NCBI GenBank assembly: GCA_019648995.1
Contig: BLXT01003748.1
Location: 1,958,671-1,988,963, forward strand
Length of the DNA stretch: 30,293 nucleotides
Reading direction: 5' to 3'
DNA from: Plakobranchus ocellatus
Taxonomy: Eukaryota; Mollusca; Gastropoda; Plakobranchidae
Part shown: piece by piece, positions 1 through 9,374 of the stretch
How the letters are laid out: the number at the start of each line of letters is the position of its first letter
Position numbering within the stretch: the stretch's first letter is position 1
Translations under genes and position numbers: made by a program
Notes under the pieces: generated by a model
What the model was told of the DNA's origin: nothing
The model's database searches: none
What the model saw: the letters and a program-made list of their open reading frames with translations, nothing else

Positions 1-118
1 GCCAGAAAAGGGACTCTTCCATGGGCAATATCCACTAAGATGAAATAATAAAGGCCAGAAAAGGGACTCTTCTACAGGCAATATTCACTAAGGTGAAATA
101 ATAATGGCCAGAAAAGGG
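1..118. repeat. 53-bp tandem repeat (minisatellite), truncated by window edge
   Basis: Two full units of 53 bp (1-53 and 54-106) and the first 12 bp of a third (107-118) all begin GCCAGAAAAGGG. The two full units differ at only a few positions. The array probably continues to the left of the window. It lies in the intron upstream of the first visible exon and ends about 100 bp before that exon's acceptor. No conserved function is recognised. Confidence 0.9.
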
Positions 119-222
119 TTGAAATTGGAAAGGCAACATTTTAAAACCATTTTCTCAAAACTTTTTTTTGTAATTTCTATCAGAATTTATGTATTAATAA
201 TGAGTTTCTGCTTTTTCCCAAG

Positions 223-448
223 GTATTCTGTTTTTGATCGAGTGTACAACGCAGAGCCAGTTCTCCCAGATTTCTCCCAGTTTGAAAACATTGATTTCAC
301 TTCAAACGAGATTGACCCTGACCTTTTATCCATGAATTTGGCAATCATCCCAGAGGAGACAGAGGAAGAGCTTGAGCAGGAGGAGGAGGATGAAGAAGAG
401 GACGGGGAAGGAGGACACGGAAAATGGAGAAAGAATTGGATATTTAAG
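223..448 (+). CDS. Exon 1 of window: acidic N-terminal region of the Ig protein
   Basis: The acceptor is a pyrimidine-rich stretch ending CCCAAG at 222, and the donor is AAG|GTGAAT at 448/449. The first base completes a codon begun in an upstream exon outside the window (phase 2 in); the exit phase is 0. The peptide starts Y-S-V-F-D-R-V-Y-N-A-E-P and includes PDFSQFENIDF. It becomes a Glu/Asp-rich run before a basic end (GKWRKNWIFK). No known domain is recognised. The acidic stretch is likely disordered. Confidence 0.8.
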
Positions 449-867
449 GTGAATACAGTGAGAAGATTTTATGAAGAAACACACTGATAAGTGCAGTTAA
501 AGAGAAGAAGCAAAAGATTTAAGAATGAAATCAAGAACATTAAGTTTTAATAAAACGGGACAGTAGTTCTGTTGATGCTTTTTAATTGAATGGATTTCAA
601 ATTTTAAAATAAGAAGTAGGCGAAAATCAGAGCATTATCTTTTTGTTCTTGTGTTATAAATAGAATCAAATTTACTATTTTTGGAGAGAAAAAGAATTGA
701 TGCAGAAAACAAATTATAGAGAGAATGTATTAAGCCTTGTGCTTATTGTGAACTTTGTAAGGTTTTGAGACTCAGGTAATAATGTTTCAGTCAGAACTAT
801 CTGTTATAAGGTGTTACAGATAAGTATGTGTGTGCTGGCAATGAATTAGATTATGGTGACATTTCAG
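449..867 (+). other. Intron 1
   Basis: AT-rich intron of phase 0 bounded by GTGAAT and ATTTCAG. I see no gene, repeat family or structured element in it. Confidence 0.8.
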
Positions 868-992
868 GGTAAGGGTGTGTCTGCATATGACAACCTGGGG
901 AAAAAGAAGGTGGGCAGACTAGACCAGGATGGTCCTGTCTATATGATGGTGCCTAGACCAGAGGATGACTTCCTGCCTAAGGTTGGCAACAG
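868..992 (+). CDS. Exon 2: Ig protein N-terminal region
   Basis: The acceptor is GTGACATTTCAG (ends 867) and the donor is ACAG|GTCAGT (993). Phase is 0 in and 2 out. The 41-residue peptide runs from GKGVSAYDNLGKKKVG through GPVYMMVPRPEDDF to PKVGN. An upstream AAG|GTTGGC at 980/981 would also leave phase 2, so an alternative donor 12 nt shorter is possible, but AG|GTCAGT is the better match. No named domain is recognised. Confidence 0.8.
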
Positions 993-1155
993 GTCAGTCT
1001 CTACTAATACCTTTTGTATTCATTGTCAGTAGATTACTAATTTTGCAATCACAACGATAAAGAAATTACCAAATTAATCCAGCAACGTTATCATTTTACC
1101 CATGTGCATCCTTGCTTTTATGCTATAATTTTGGTTTTCCATGATAAAAGTTATA

Positions 1156-1568
1156 CAGGGTGTCCCAGAAGTTGCACACCATATAGCACACTTTGCTATT
1201 TGTGTGAGTAACTACCCGAATCTTTTCCAGGAAGATGGATTGGGCAAAGAGATCCTTTCGAGTGGCCACCCGGATCACCAGATCTATCATTTCTTGACTA
1301 TTTCCTTTGAGGACATCTTAAATCTGTTGTTTACCAGAATCGTCCATGCACTCTTGATGATTTGAAAGATGCCATAATAACCGAATGTTAAAAGATCCCC
1401 ACTGAAACCCTCAAAAAAGTAAAAGAAAGTTTTTTAAAGAGAATTGATGGATGTATCAATGCAGAGGGTGAACAATTTGAGCATCTTTTATGATTATGAT
1501 GAATAAAATTGATATTCATGTGTATTTTTATAAAAATCTACATGGTGCGCAACTTCTGGGACATCCTG
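1156..1568 (+). mobile_element. Tc1/mariner-superfamily element remnant with TIRs and TA duplication
   Basis: Near-identical terminal inverted repeats of about 27 bp, starting CAGGGTGTCCCAGAAG, bound a 413-bp element. They are flanked by TA at 1154-1155 and at 1569-1570, the target duplication of the superfamily. Between them lies the C-terminal part of a transposase in the + frame. It reads RWIGQRDPFEWPPGSPDL, which carries the Ser-Pro-Asp-Leu box around the third catalytic Asp, and continues into DYFL, a stop where the family usually has Trp, then GHLKSVVYQNRP and LKDAIITE. A further in-frame TAA follows. The N-terminal two thirds of the transposase is missing, so this is a dead, internally deleted copy in intron 2. 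Confidence 0.9.
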
Positions 1569-1570
1569 TA

Positions 1571-1919
1571 TTTTATATGAAACCAGCCATTTTTTCTGGG
1601 CCACGACCTCTCGCCTTGCACTGACTTCCTTAATGGTTATCACATTGCACAATTTTGAGCAGATACTTGCAACTATCTTGCCCACACAGTAATGAAAAAA
1701 TAAAGAACATTTGGTCCATTCAGTAAAATTATTCTGAGTTTTTTGTCGAGAAAGCTCTGAATTGAATGGTAATATTTGCTTTATTTCTTTTTTGGTCAGT
1801 CTGGGCTCTTAAAACCGATGTTTGTTGAGTTGCATACAAGGACAATTGAAACAATTTATGTGAAGATAAGATTTCTGAAACAAATTCCATTCTTTGTCAC
1901 TGAACCATCTTACTTCCAG
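1571..1919 (+). other. Remainder of intron 2
   Basis: Non-coding sequence between the transposon remnant and exon 3. A locally GC-richer patch at about 1580-1690 has no recognisable product on either strand. The acceptor tract before 1919 is ATCTTACTTCCAG. Confidence 0.6.
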
Positions 1920-2164
1920 AGACATTGACCAGCTTAGTGACTTCTCAGAGGGGGATCTCCTCACACGCTCAGATCTGGACAACACAGATGATGATGAGGA
2001 GGAGGATAATGATGATGATGATGATGAACATTCATTCTACGCTGATACATCCAAGGAGTTGGCTAGAATAGCAGGGCGGAGACTTAGGGCAGGCAGGAAG
2101 CGCAGAGGCAGTAGGGGGAGAAAAAATGATATATTTGTTTCTGGCTTGCAAGAAAATTCCACAG
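1920..2164 (+). CDS. Exon 3: acidic then basic low-complexity segment
   Basis: The acceptor is CTTACTTCCAG (ends 1919) and the donor is ACAG|GTAAGC (2165). Phase is 2 in and 1 out. It encodes DIDQLSDFSEGDLLTRSDL, then a run of about 14 Asp/Glu residues built mainly of GAT codons. HSFYADTSKELARIAG follows, then a strongly basic stretch (RRLRAGRKRRGSRGRK). The basic patch could serve as a nuclear-localisation or nucleic-acid/acidic-lipid contact, but no family supports this. Probably disordered. Confidence 0.85.
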
Positions 2165-2709
2165 GTAAGCGAAAGCCATATATAGTTTTGGAATTATGAT
2201 CTCATATTATTTAGAAAGTACAAAAGATCTATGTTTTTGTTACATGGTCTTACTTTCTCCCAACAATATTCTTATTTTCTGATCTGCATATCAATCTCTC
2301 TCTTGCCCATCCTTTGTGTAATTGGATTCAACTTAACAAAAGCCATTTTCTTTGCTTTAAATTATGTTGGAAATTTAAAACTTTTCAAACCATGGCTTGA
2401 ATTTCAAAGAAGTAGCATTGTTCTTAGGACTGTGAAAAGAAACAAGAAGTACCTTCACACAAAGAATTATCTTTAACCTTTTTGCTTTCTTCAGCTTTTG
2501 TCTTTTGGGGGATGATATTTAAAAAACCTCTCAGTTCATCTATTCCATGTAACTGTGAAAGTCTATATTAAAGTGAATCTCATAAGACCCTCAAAATGAT
2601 GTTTACTTGAAATCTTCAAAACTTTGTCAAGAGTTTTATATCCTTACAATGTAAATCATCATTTTTCCACTCTTTTGTGTGATTCTATGTTTTGTGTAAC
2701 TTTCTGTAG
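2165..2709 (+). other. Intron 3
   Basis: AT-rich phase-1 intron from GTAAGC to TTTCTGTAG. An open stretch at 2231-2476 has hydrophobic, AT-driven composition and no domain signature, so I treat it as non-coding. Confidence 0.7.
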
Positions 2710-2913
2710 ACAATGACAACCATCTAGAGCAATTAGTGGAAGATGTGCCCGGCCCGATAGTACAGCCAGTTAAGCCAGAGGTGAAGCTTCTGTATGACCT
2801 GATCCCTGCAGAAGGTGATGACCCCAGGTTTTTGATTCCACCAGAGAGTGTGTCTGTGCAGGAGGGAGAGCAGGCTCAATTTACTTGCCGTGTTACTGGC
2901 ACTCAGCCTTTTG
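2710..2913 (+). CDS. Exon 4: linker and first half of Ig domain 1
   Basis: The acceptor is TTTCTGTAG (ends 2709) and the donor is TTTTG|GTAAGA (2914). Phase is 1 in and 1 out. After the linker (EDVPGPIVQPVKPEVKLLYD) the I-set fold starts: PRFLIPPESVSVQEGE, then QAQFTCRVTG with the B-strand cysteine. The pattern P-x-F-x-x-P...V-x-x-G-x-x-A-x-F-x-C is standard for I-set domains. The domain is completed by the next two exons. Confidence 0.9.
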
Positions 2914-3348
2914 GTAAGACCTCACAGTATTTTCATTGCTTGGCTTAATTTTATCAATTTTTTTTCATGTGGTTTTTAGGTTAATACTTTCAAGGGAGAT
3001 GAAGGAGTGATTAGGGTATGAGTTAGGTGTACTGAGAGTTTCTGTAAATTTTTAGGTCTGAATGTCATTATAATACTATTTACGGCATATGCAAGTTTTT
3101 CTATGAGATTTTAAAGCCATTAGCGGCTCATTACTGTATCTGCATTAAAATAAGTTGTTTTTTGGTTGTTTTGCTTATATAAACATGAACAAGAGTGTTG
3201 GAATTAATTCATATTAACTTTAAAGATATGTTTATGAAAATAGCCCAAAATAGTTTAATTTAATTGAAATGATTATGAATGTGAAGTTTAACATTGTTGA
3301 AGTCACTCTAGAGCGAAAAGCTTACATTGTTTGTCTTTGTTTTTTCAG
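2914..3348 (+). other. Intron 4
   Basis: AT-rich phase-1 intron from GTAAGA to TTTTTTCAG. Nothing else is recognised in it. Confidence 0.8.
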
Positions 3349-3430
3349 ATGTATTCTGGTATCGTGAAGGAGAGGAGGTTGAGGAGCTTGAGGAAGGAGA
3401 GGAAGTCGAGATGGGAAATTCAGGGGACAA
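3349..3430 (+). CDS. Exon 5: middle of Ig domain 1
   Basis: The acceptor is TTTGTTTTTTCAG (ends 3348) and the donor is GACAA|GTATGT (3431). Phase is 1 in and 2 out. It begins DVFWYREGEEVEE, where the Trp is the invariant C-strand tryptophan. A Glu-rich C'-D segment follows (EEGEEVEMGNSGD). The acidic loop is more charged than in typical I-set domains and may be a lineage feature. Confidence 0.9.
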
Positions 3431-3881
3431 GTATGTGGATTAATTTTGTTTTCTTCCTGTAAAATAAAACTTTTCAGAAGGTCTGATTACTACACCAGCA
3501 TTATGCTAGTTACTAGGATTATTACTATTTATGCAGCTATTGCTCTCTTGCACTCCAATTGCTACTATAACTATCACTACTTCCATCACCACCATTGCCA
3601 CTGCCACCGCTGCCACCACCACTGCCAGTACCTCCACCACCACCACGACCTACTACAACTTCCAACATTAGTGCTATTGCTCCTGCTGATCTGTGGTTAC
3701 ATCTTCTGTAATCTCTACCAACAGTTATATCTACCCCTTCTTGCTCTTATTTTTATTTAAAACACTTTTCTTTTCCATCATCAAAACAATTATTACTTTT
3801 TCACATGACTATGCATGATATCATAATGTTTTTGTGATACCTAACCTTTCATGAAAATCCTAATTTGTGTATTTTTATTAG
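3431..3881 (+). other. Intron 5, containing an imperfect CAC/CCA/CTA trinucleotide tract
   Basis: Phase-2 intron from GTATGT to TTTTTATTAG. About 3555-3665 is an imperfect trinucleotide-rich stretch of CAC, CCA and ACT units that produces a His/Cys/Tyr-rich open frame by composition alone. It is a degenerate microsatellite, not a gene. Confidence 0.75.
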
Positions 3882-3991
3882 ATACTGGTGTACTGTGCAC
3901 CATGTTGGGCGGAAGCAGGCGGGCCAATATATGTGTATTGCCCTCAGTGACAAGGGGAAGGCTATACAGTACTTAGTCGTCACAGTAAAAG
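3882..3991 (+). CDS. Exon 6: C-terminal part of Ig domain 1
   Basis: The acceptor is TATTTTTATTAG (ends 3881) and the donor is TAAAAG|GTCAGT (3992). Phase is 2 in and 1 out. It encodes YWCTVHHVGRKQAGQYMCIA, then LSDKGKAIQYLVVTVK. The G-x-Y-x-C motif supplies the F-strand cysteine that would pair with the one in exon 4. The Asp normally found in D-x-G-x-Y-x-C is Gln here. The final strand (YLVVTV) is a clean G-strand. Confidence 0.9.
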
Positions 3992-5489
3992 GTCAGTGGT
4001 CAATCAATGCTATAGTGAAATGAGGTTTGAAAGTAATGATTGCTGTTATATATGAAGCTGCAAGAGATATAAATTTTTAGCAAATTAAAAAGAAAATTCT
4101 TCAACTGCATTTGTGCATGGTTATGACATTTTTAGTGTCAAAGAAGTAAAGAAGAGCATGGACATGAATGACAAACTACCACACAATACCAAGTTTCTTG
4201 AAAAATGATGGCATGCAACAACACATGGTTCTTTGGGCTCCTACCTGTATAAATTGTATGACACTGTACTTTTTTTTTACTTAGTTTAGTCATCTTTTAC
4301 TTTTTCCTTAACTTTGAAATGAAAATGGTTGATTTTTCAATCGAAGAAGTTTTTCTTTTATAATCAAGTTTGGCTGTGTTAGGTGAAATGGTGGCAAAGT
4401 GTGAGGAAATGATTGCAATCAACCGCTTGCTAAACAGATGTTGAAATTTGGGTTGTGAAAGCTTGATACCAAATTTAAAGTTTAGACTGTGTAGTCTTAA
4501 ACATGTTCTTATGACAAGACTGTTATAAGTTGAAAAAAGAACAAACCACAAGCAAAAAAAGGATTGCTTTACCAGAAAGGAAAGATTTTAGAGATCTGAG
4601 TGGAAAGGCTACAAAAACTAAAAAAGTACCTTAGTAGGCAGAGAGCAGAAAAAGCATTCAGTTAAAAAAGGCTGTGCAATATGATTCAGCTGGTTTTTAA
4701 GGTTTTTTTTTTCTATATGACCTTTTGAGGGAGAGAAAGGATCGGGGGGCTCAAGTCAAAGCAAAATTTTCTTATCACATTGCCTCAAATTTATTTAAGT
4801 CAAACATCCAAAAATGAATGAATAAATGTGTGATTTGCTTAAACATCTTTACATTATCATACTCAACTATCATACAAGATTCAACATAAAAAGTTCAGGC
4901 GGGTGTAAAGTAAGTCATTTGAAAGATTTAAAGAATTATCCTACTTTGATTTTTTTTCCATATCTTGACAACACATATTTCCTGTATTTTCTGGGGAAAA
5001 GAATATTTTCTAAAAAGTAATGGTAATCAGTGTGAGCACACATCAAAAAGTGTTGACAGAAAAATCTATGTTGAGCTCAAGGATTTGAATTTGTCTATTT
5101 TCTGTAGCAAGCTAATTTTTTTTTCCTAAAAGGATTTCCGCAACAGTGTGATATTTTTTTCAGATGTTTAAATCATTTTTTTGCCTATAAACTCCTGTTA
5201 GAGAGTCTTTCCGTGTAATTCATTTCAATTTCTATTTTATGAAAGGATTTTTCAATTTGCTTTAAACTTTTTTTCTGGCATCCATAAATGAAGATTTGTG
5301 AGGGAATTATTCTAAATCTTCATATCTACATAGCTATATTATTATTACACAAATACCACAAAAGACTTCATAATATAAAGCTTTAAAGCTTTATTTTGAG
5401 CTTTTGGATAATATATATTCAAAAAGAAAACTCTTATTTGACAAAAGACAGTATATCTCAATTCTGTGTTAATTTTGGTTGCTTTTCAG
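3992..5489 (+). other. Intron 6 (about 1.5 kb)
   Basis: Phase-1 intron from GTCAGT to TGCTTTTCAG. It is AT-rich with several T and A runs (for example 4269-4276 and 4704-4711). Open stretches on both strands have no domain signature. I see no transposon ends or structured RNA. Confidence 0.7.
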
Positions 5490-5660
5490 ACAACAAGCAA
5501 GAGCTGAAGAAGCCTGAGTTTTTGAAGGGACTCAAGGATGTTGAGGTTTCAGAGGGCGAGAGTGTTAAGTTCAGGATAAAGGTCAAAGGTTATCCTCAAC
5601 CGCGAGTGACCTGGTTCAAGGACGGTCAACTGCTGAAACCATCTCGAGCCTGTAGAATTG
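5490..5660 (+). CDS. Exon 7: first half of Ig domain 2
   Basis: The acceptor is GGTTGCTTTTCAG (ends 5489) and the donor is AATTG|GTGAGA (5661). Phase is 1 in and 1 out. It encodes KKPEFLKGLKDVEVSEGE, SVKFRIKVKGYPQP and RVTWFKDGQLLK. This is a textbook I-set A-to-C' region with the invariant Trp (VTWFKDG). The B-strand cysteine position (F-x-C in most members) is Arg-Ile here (KFRIKV), so the disulfide is absent. This is common among cytosolic Ig domains of titin-type proteins. Confidence 0.92.
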
Positions 5661-5883
5661 GTGAGATTATTTAGCGAAACTTTGTAATTTTCTTCCTTGT
5701 TTGTGGTAATTGAGCATTTCCATACCATTCTTACTTTTTTCTTATATCATTTCCCTTCTCTTTCACAAGTTTAACATGGATTATTTATCTGTGAAAATAA
5801 CATAGATCTTCCTTTACATGCATTCTTATTGTTAACTTTTAAAAAAAGTTTTGGAATAATCAGATTCTTTTTGATTTTTGCAG

Positions 5884-6021
5884 AAAAGTTTGGCAACCGT
5901 GACTACATCCTCACAATTGATTATGCCACAATGGATGATGATGCTGAATATACTGTATCAGCTCGAAACGTTGCTGGAACAGAGAGGCTCTCAGCGCAGG
6001 TTATTGTGGAGCCTCGCTCAG
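5884..6021 (+). CDS. Exon 8: second half of Ig domain 2
   Basis: The acceptor is TTTTTGATTTTTGCAG (ends 5883) and the donor is CTCAG|GTCAGG (6022). Phase is 1 in and 1 out. It encodes KFGNRDYILTIDYATMDDDA, then EYTVSARNVAGTERLSAQ and VIVEPRS. The DDDAEYTVSARN motif is the E-F region. The F-strand cysteine is Val, matching the missing partner in exon 7. The codon split inside the domain (phase 1) matches the split in Ig domain 1. Confidence 0.92.
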
Positions 6022-6535
6022 GTCAGGGGAATTGACTGGGTCTTTTTGAGTGATTAGGAATCAATTTACCTTAACAAGGCTAAGAGTTTTAAGAGAAATT
6101 CTCTTTTTTTCAGGAGATTTAAAGCAGATTTGTCAAAATCTTGGTCAGGTGGAGTTTTAAAAAATATTTTGGGATAAGATATATATATACTGCTTCATTC
6201 ACCTAATTCATGTATTGCTTTCTTTTTTCTTACTGCCTCTCTTTCCCTCTCTCTCCGTCTCTCACTCTTTCTTTCTTTCTCTCCAGCACTTTCATATCAA
6301 CTTAAAGCGGCTTGATAAGAAGCAGAATAATTATTCAGAGATTGATAGAATTTAAATATTAATTACCAAAATGCTTGATTGTGAAGGCATAACATGAGAA
6401 CAATACTAGGTAATAAATTTTTGTCACCTGAGAAATGAAATGAAAGATTTTCTTGGGATTTCAAAACCTTTATTGACAAAATGTGTGGCAGCCAGGCTCT
6501 GCTGACTTTAAGTTTATCATTGGGAACTATTTCAG
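6022..6535 (+). other. Intron 8
   Basis: Phase-1 intron from GTCAGG to AACTATTTCAG. It contains a CT-rich patch at about 6235-6285 and a short TA run near 6180-6190. No gene is seen. Confidence 0.75.
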
Positions 6536-6984
6536 AGCTTCCACCCAGAAGACAACTTATATCCTCAGTGACAACCTCAGCTGCATCAGACTCTGATTCT
6601 GATATCTCTGGTATATACAAGCGGCGGTCCTACAATGTTGCCAATAACAAGCTGTCACCATCCACACCAACATCCTCCCCCTTGTTATTGTCTGCACGAC
6701 AAGCACTATCCTCTTCCCCCAATAACCTACAAACTGGACACCAATTAGATGGATGCATGTCACCTCCTGGTCAGATGTCCCGGGCTGGTGACACATCTGC
6801 ATCTGAGGCAGCATCTGATCTGATAGATGTGCTACCCCTTTCGCTGACCGCAGACCCCTCACCCAGAACTGCCATGCAAGAGCGCGAGAATGAGCTCAAT
6901 CTGAACCACCTGGACCGGAGAGTGGCACTTACACAGAGAAGAGTGGAGGAAGAGGCTGAGAAGATGGAGCAAGATGCTCAGAAG
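6536..6984 (+). CDS. Exon 9: Ser/Pro-rich linker ending in a coiled coil
   Basis: The acceptor is GGGAACTATTTCAG (ends 6535) and the donor is CAGAAG|GTGGGT (6985). Phase is 1 in and 0 out. It encodes ELPPRRQLISSVTTSAASDS, then SDISGIYKRRSYN and a Ser/Thr/Pro-rich stretch. It ends in a charged heptad-like segment: NELNLNHLDRRVALTQRRVE, then EEAEKMEQDAQK. Codon use and GC content rise sharply against the surrounding introns. The coiled coil appears to continue in the 8679 exon. Confidence 0.88.
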
Positions 6985-8678
6985 GTGGGTTGAGATTGGA
7001 CAGTACTTTCAATATGTGTTCTGTGTTATTTTAGACTTTCTTTGCAAGCTTCCATATATTTTGTTCTTAGAGGTTTTACCCTCTTGTTTTATATATTAAT
7101 GTTTGTTTGTTTTTTTTTTTTTTTTTGTACTACTTGTTTAACAAAATATCAACTACATTTAAAAAACAATCTTAGTTGTTTGTAGCCAAGCAAGTTCATC
7201 CCTAGGTCCAGACAATTCTTCATCAAGTAAAGGAATCAGATTTTTCTTTTTAAACTAGAGGTATAATTTTATTGAATTAATATTAAATGCAAGGCAATTA
7301 TATTAGATTTTTCTGTGAAATCCTCAAATCACATTGATGGTAAAAAAAATTCCTCTGTAATTCGTTTAGTTTTCCTTTATTTTCTGAGGTGTGATTAATT
7401 TTTACTTCCCTTGTATTTGTAGTATTGCTCTCTTCCTCTTAATAATATACTTTCCTCATGCGTTTTTTTATTTTCATTTGAGAACTTAAGATTTTTAATA
7501 CATTATTTTTTAAACATTGTTTGTAACTATGCAAGTATCTTCCCTTTGCGCCTTTTTCCCTAGTGCTAATTTTAATGTTGTCTTGTCAGTATTGAATAAC
7601 AATAAGCATCAATAGTTTAGAAATAGTCAGTGATTTCACAGCTGAGCATCCATGAGCTTGTTAGCATTCTAGTCAGCTTTGTCAGTAGTTGTTCTGTTTA
7701 TACTAACACTAAATAGGCTGGTGCCACATCCTTAGCTAACTTTTATGTTGTGGGGCAAGGAAATTATTGACATTTTATTGTTTCTTCAGTTACCAATGGA
7801 TGGTTTACCATTCATAGCTAGATAATATACAGTAAGATGTTAACTATCTCTTTACTTGAGGAAGATATTGATATACATGTCATTTTTCTTCCAAACTGCC
7901 ATTAATTTTATAGGGAATTATAGAAAGCTAATACTGTAATAGATATAAAGTTATAACATTTTTTGAAGTGTGCCTATTGATACTGACAGATGTGGCTCTT
8001 CCTTAGATAAGCAACAGTGCCTAAAAGGCACATAAGTTAGGAGTGGTAAAAATGTCTCAATTTTTTATCTTAAATTTTTCAATTTTCAGCACTTTTTGTT
8101 TTTGGCCACAAGTAATTTCACTTCTTTTCATTTCTTTTTTTTCCTTTGTTTAGCTTTACAACTTAACTTTTTTATGTTTTATTTTGCTTTCAATTTTTTT
8201 CATGTTCTCCCACCACCGACATTCCCCCTGCTTACCCCGGTTTTTTTTTAAAATGAACCTCCTTTGCTATCATCACCATCACCACCTATGACACCTTTTC
8301 AATTGCTGCACTCGTGACTCGGACATCTATGACATCTGGATCACCTGCTACATTGGAAACATCATCATTAACTTCACCATCGTCATGAATGGAAATAATT
8401 GTATCAAATTGACCTTTGACGTCTACCTATGCTACACATACAAAAACAACTAACAAACAAACCCCACCAATATTCCATGAAATGACAAACATTTCAACTG
8501 CATTGAATTACAACACATCTCACATCTTTATAATTTCAAAAAATTAATTGAAAAAATATTCCAATTCTTGCGCAATGAATTCCAAACTACCTTACTCCAC
8601 AACCACAACTACTTACAACAACAAAAATAATTACAATCACTGCACCATAACAATGGCCACTGGCGGCAAAATCAATAG
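6985..8678 (+). other. Intron 9 (about 1.7 kb), with an AC-rich block at its 3' end
   Basis: Phase-0 intron. About 6985-8200 is T-rich with long T runs (for example 7109-7126). From about 8210 to 8678 the composition switches to C/A-rich (CATCACCATCACC and similar), with little T. No conserved product could be read from this AC-rich block in any frame. It supplies the unusual acceptor of the next exon. Confidence 0.6.
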
Positions 8679-8870
8679 GTGACAAAAATGACACACACAC
8701 TGGATGATGTTGATGATAGACTGGCATCTCTGGAAGTTTCCCTCCCATCCTTTGCCGCTTATGGCAAGGACTGGGCTATCAACAACAGGAACCTGTGGAA
8801 TGAATTGAACACTGACAGGGGAGGAGAAGAAAAAGGTGGAGGAAGAGTAGGAGAAGGAGGAGTAACACTG
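8679..8870 (+). CDS. Exon 10 (probable cassette): coiled-coil continuation
   Basis: Exactly 64 codons, phase 0 on both sides, so it fits between two phase-0 introns and can be skipped without a frameshift. It encodes VTKMTHTLDDVDDRLASLEV, then SLPSFAAYGKDWAINNRNLW and a Gly/Glu-rich end. The heptad pattern at the start joins the coiled coil ending exon 9. The donor is ACTG|GTAGGT. The acceptor is CAAAATCAATAG without a pyrimidine tract. An in-frame TAG lies immediately upstream at 8676-8678, so the exon cannot extend leftwards. A second reading is an alternative first exon starting at the ATG at 8688. Confidence 0.68.
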
Positions 8871-9164
8871 GTAGGTTCAACCGTGGACTGTACTGGTTGG
8901 TTGCCATAATCCAAAAACTATGTACAATTCTTCACCAGCCATCCTGTATAATCACTTCATGCATCTCTACCCCTCCCCTTCATTATCTTTTCGTAATGGC
9001 ACAGTTAACAAACGCACCCTTTGATAGATGCATGCAGTGTGCTTGTTTGTGGCAGTCTTAACCTTTGCAACTTTAAACTTGAAACTCTGCCCAGCTTGTA
9101 TGGTGCTCTGCTTCTTTGCTTGCTCTATGGATTTAAATAACAACACATCAAAAAACGCACACAA

Positions 9165-9171
<7 letters not shown>

Positions 9172-9203
<32 letters not shown>
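9172..9203. repeat. (TA)n microsatellite
   Basis: About 16 uninterrupted TA dinucleotides in intron 10. They create Ile/Tyr-alternating open frames on both strands that are artefacts. Confidence 0.95.
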
Positions 9204-9206
<3 letters not shown>

Positions 9207-9295
9207 CAAGGACTACAGAACTTTCAAGTTGTGTTTTATTAAGTGTGGATATGTGAATTTGTAAAAGAACAGCAATGGCCATGTGCATGTTTTTG

Positions 9296-9374
9296 TGATC
9301 TAGATCAAAGTAAAATCTAGATCTAATTTTATTCATAGGATCTAGACATCTGGTCTAAACAACACTAGATCTTG
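9296..9374. repeat. Cluster of AGATCT/TCTAGA palindromic motifs
   Basis: Four or five overlapping copies of GATCTAGA-like palindromes occur in about 80 bp (near 9297, 9315, 9338 and 9365). I read this as a degenerate short tandem array. No function is assigned. Confidence 0.6.

Noticed and set aside
1-118. Direct repeats that might suggest a CRISPR-like array
   Set aside because: The units are contiguous 53-bp tandem copies without unique spacers, in a eukaryotic intron.
3446-3760. His/Cys/Tyr-rich open frame resembling a metal-binding protein
   Set aside because: It lies wholly in intron 5 and is produced by an imperfect CAC/CTA trinucleotide tract.
4297-4551. Minus-strand 84-codon open frame in intron 6
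   Set aside because: AT-driven composition, no domain, no splice or initiation context.
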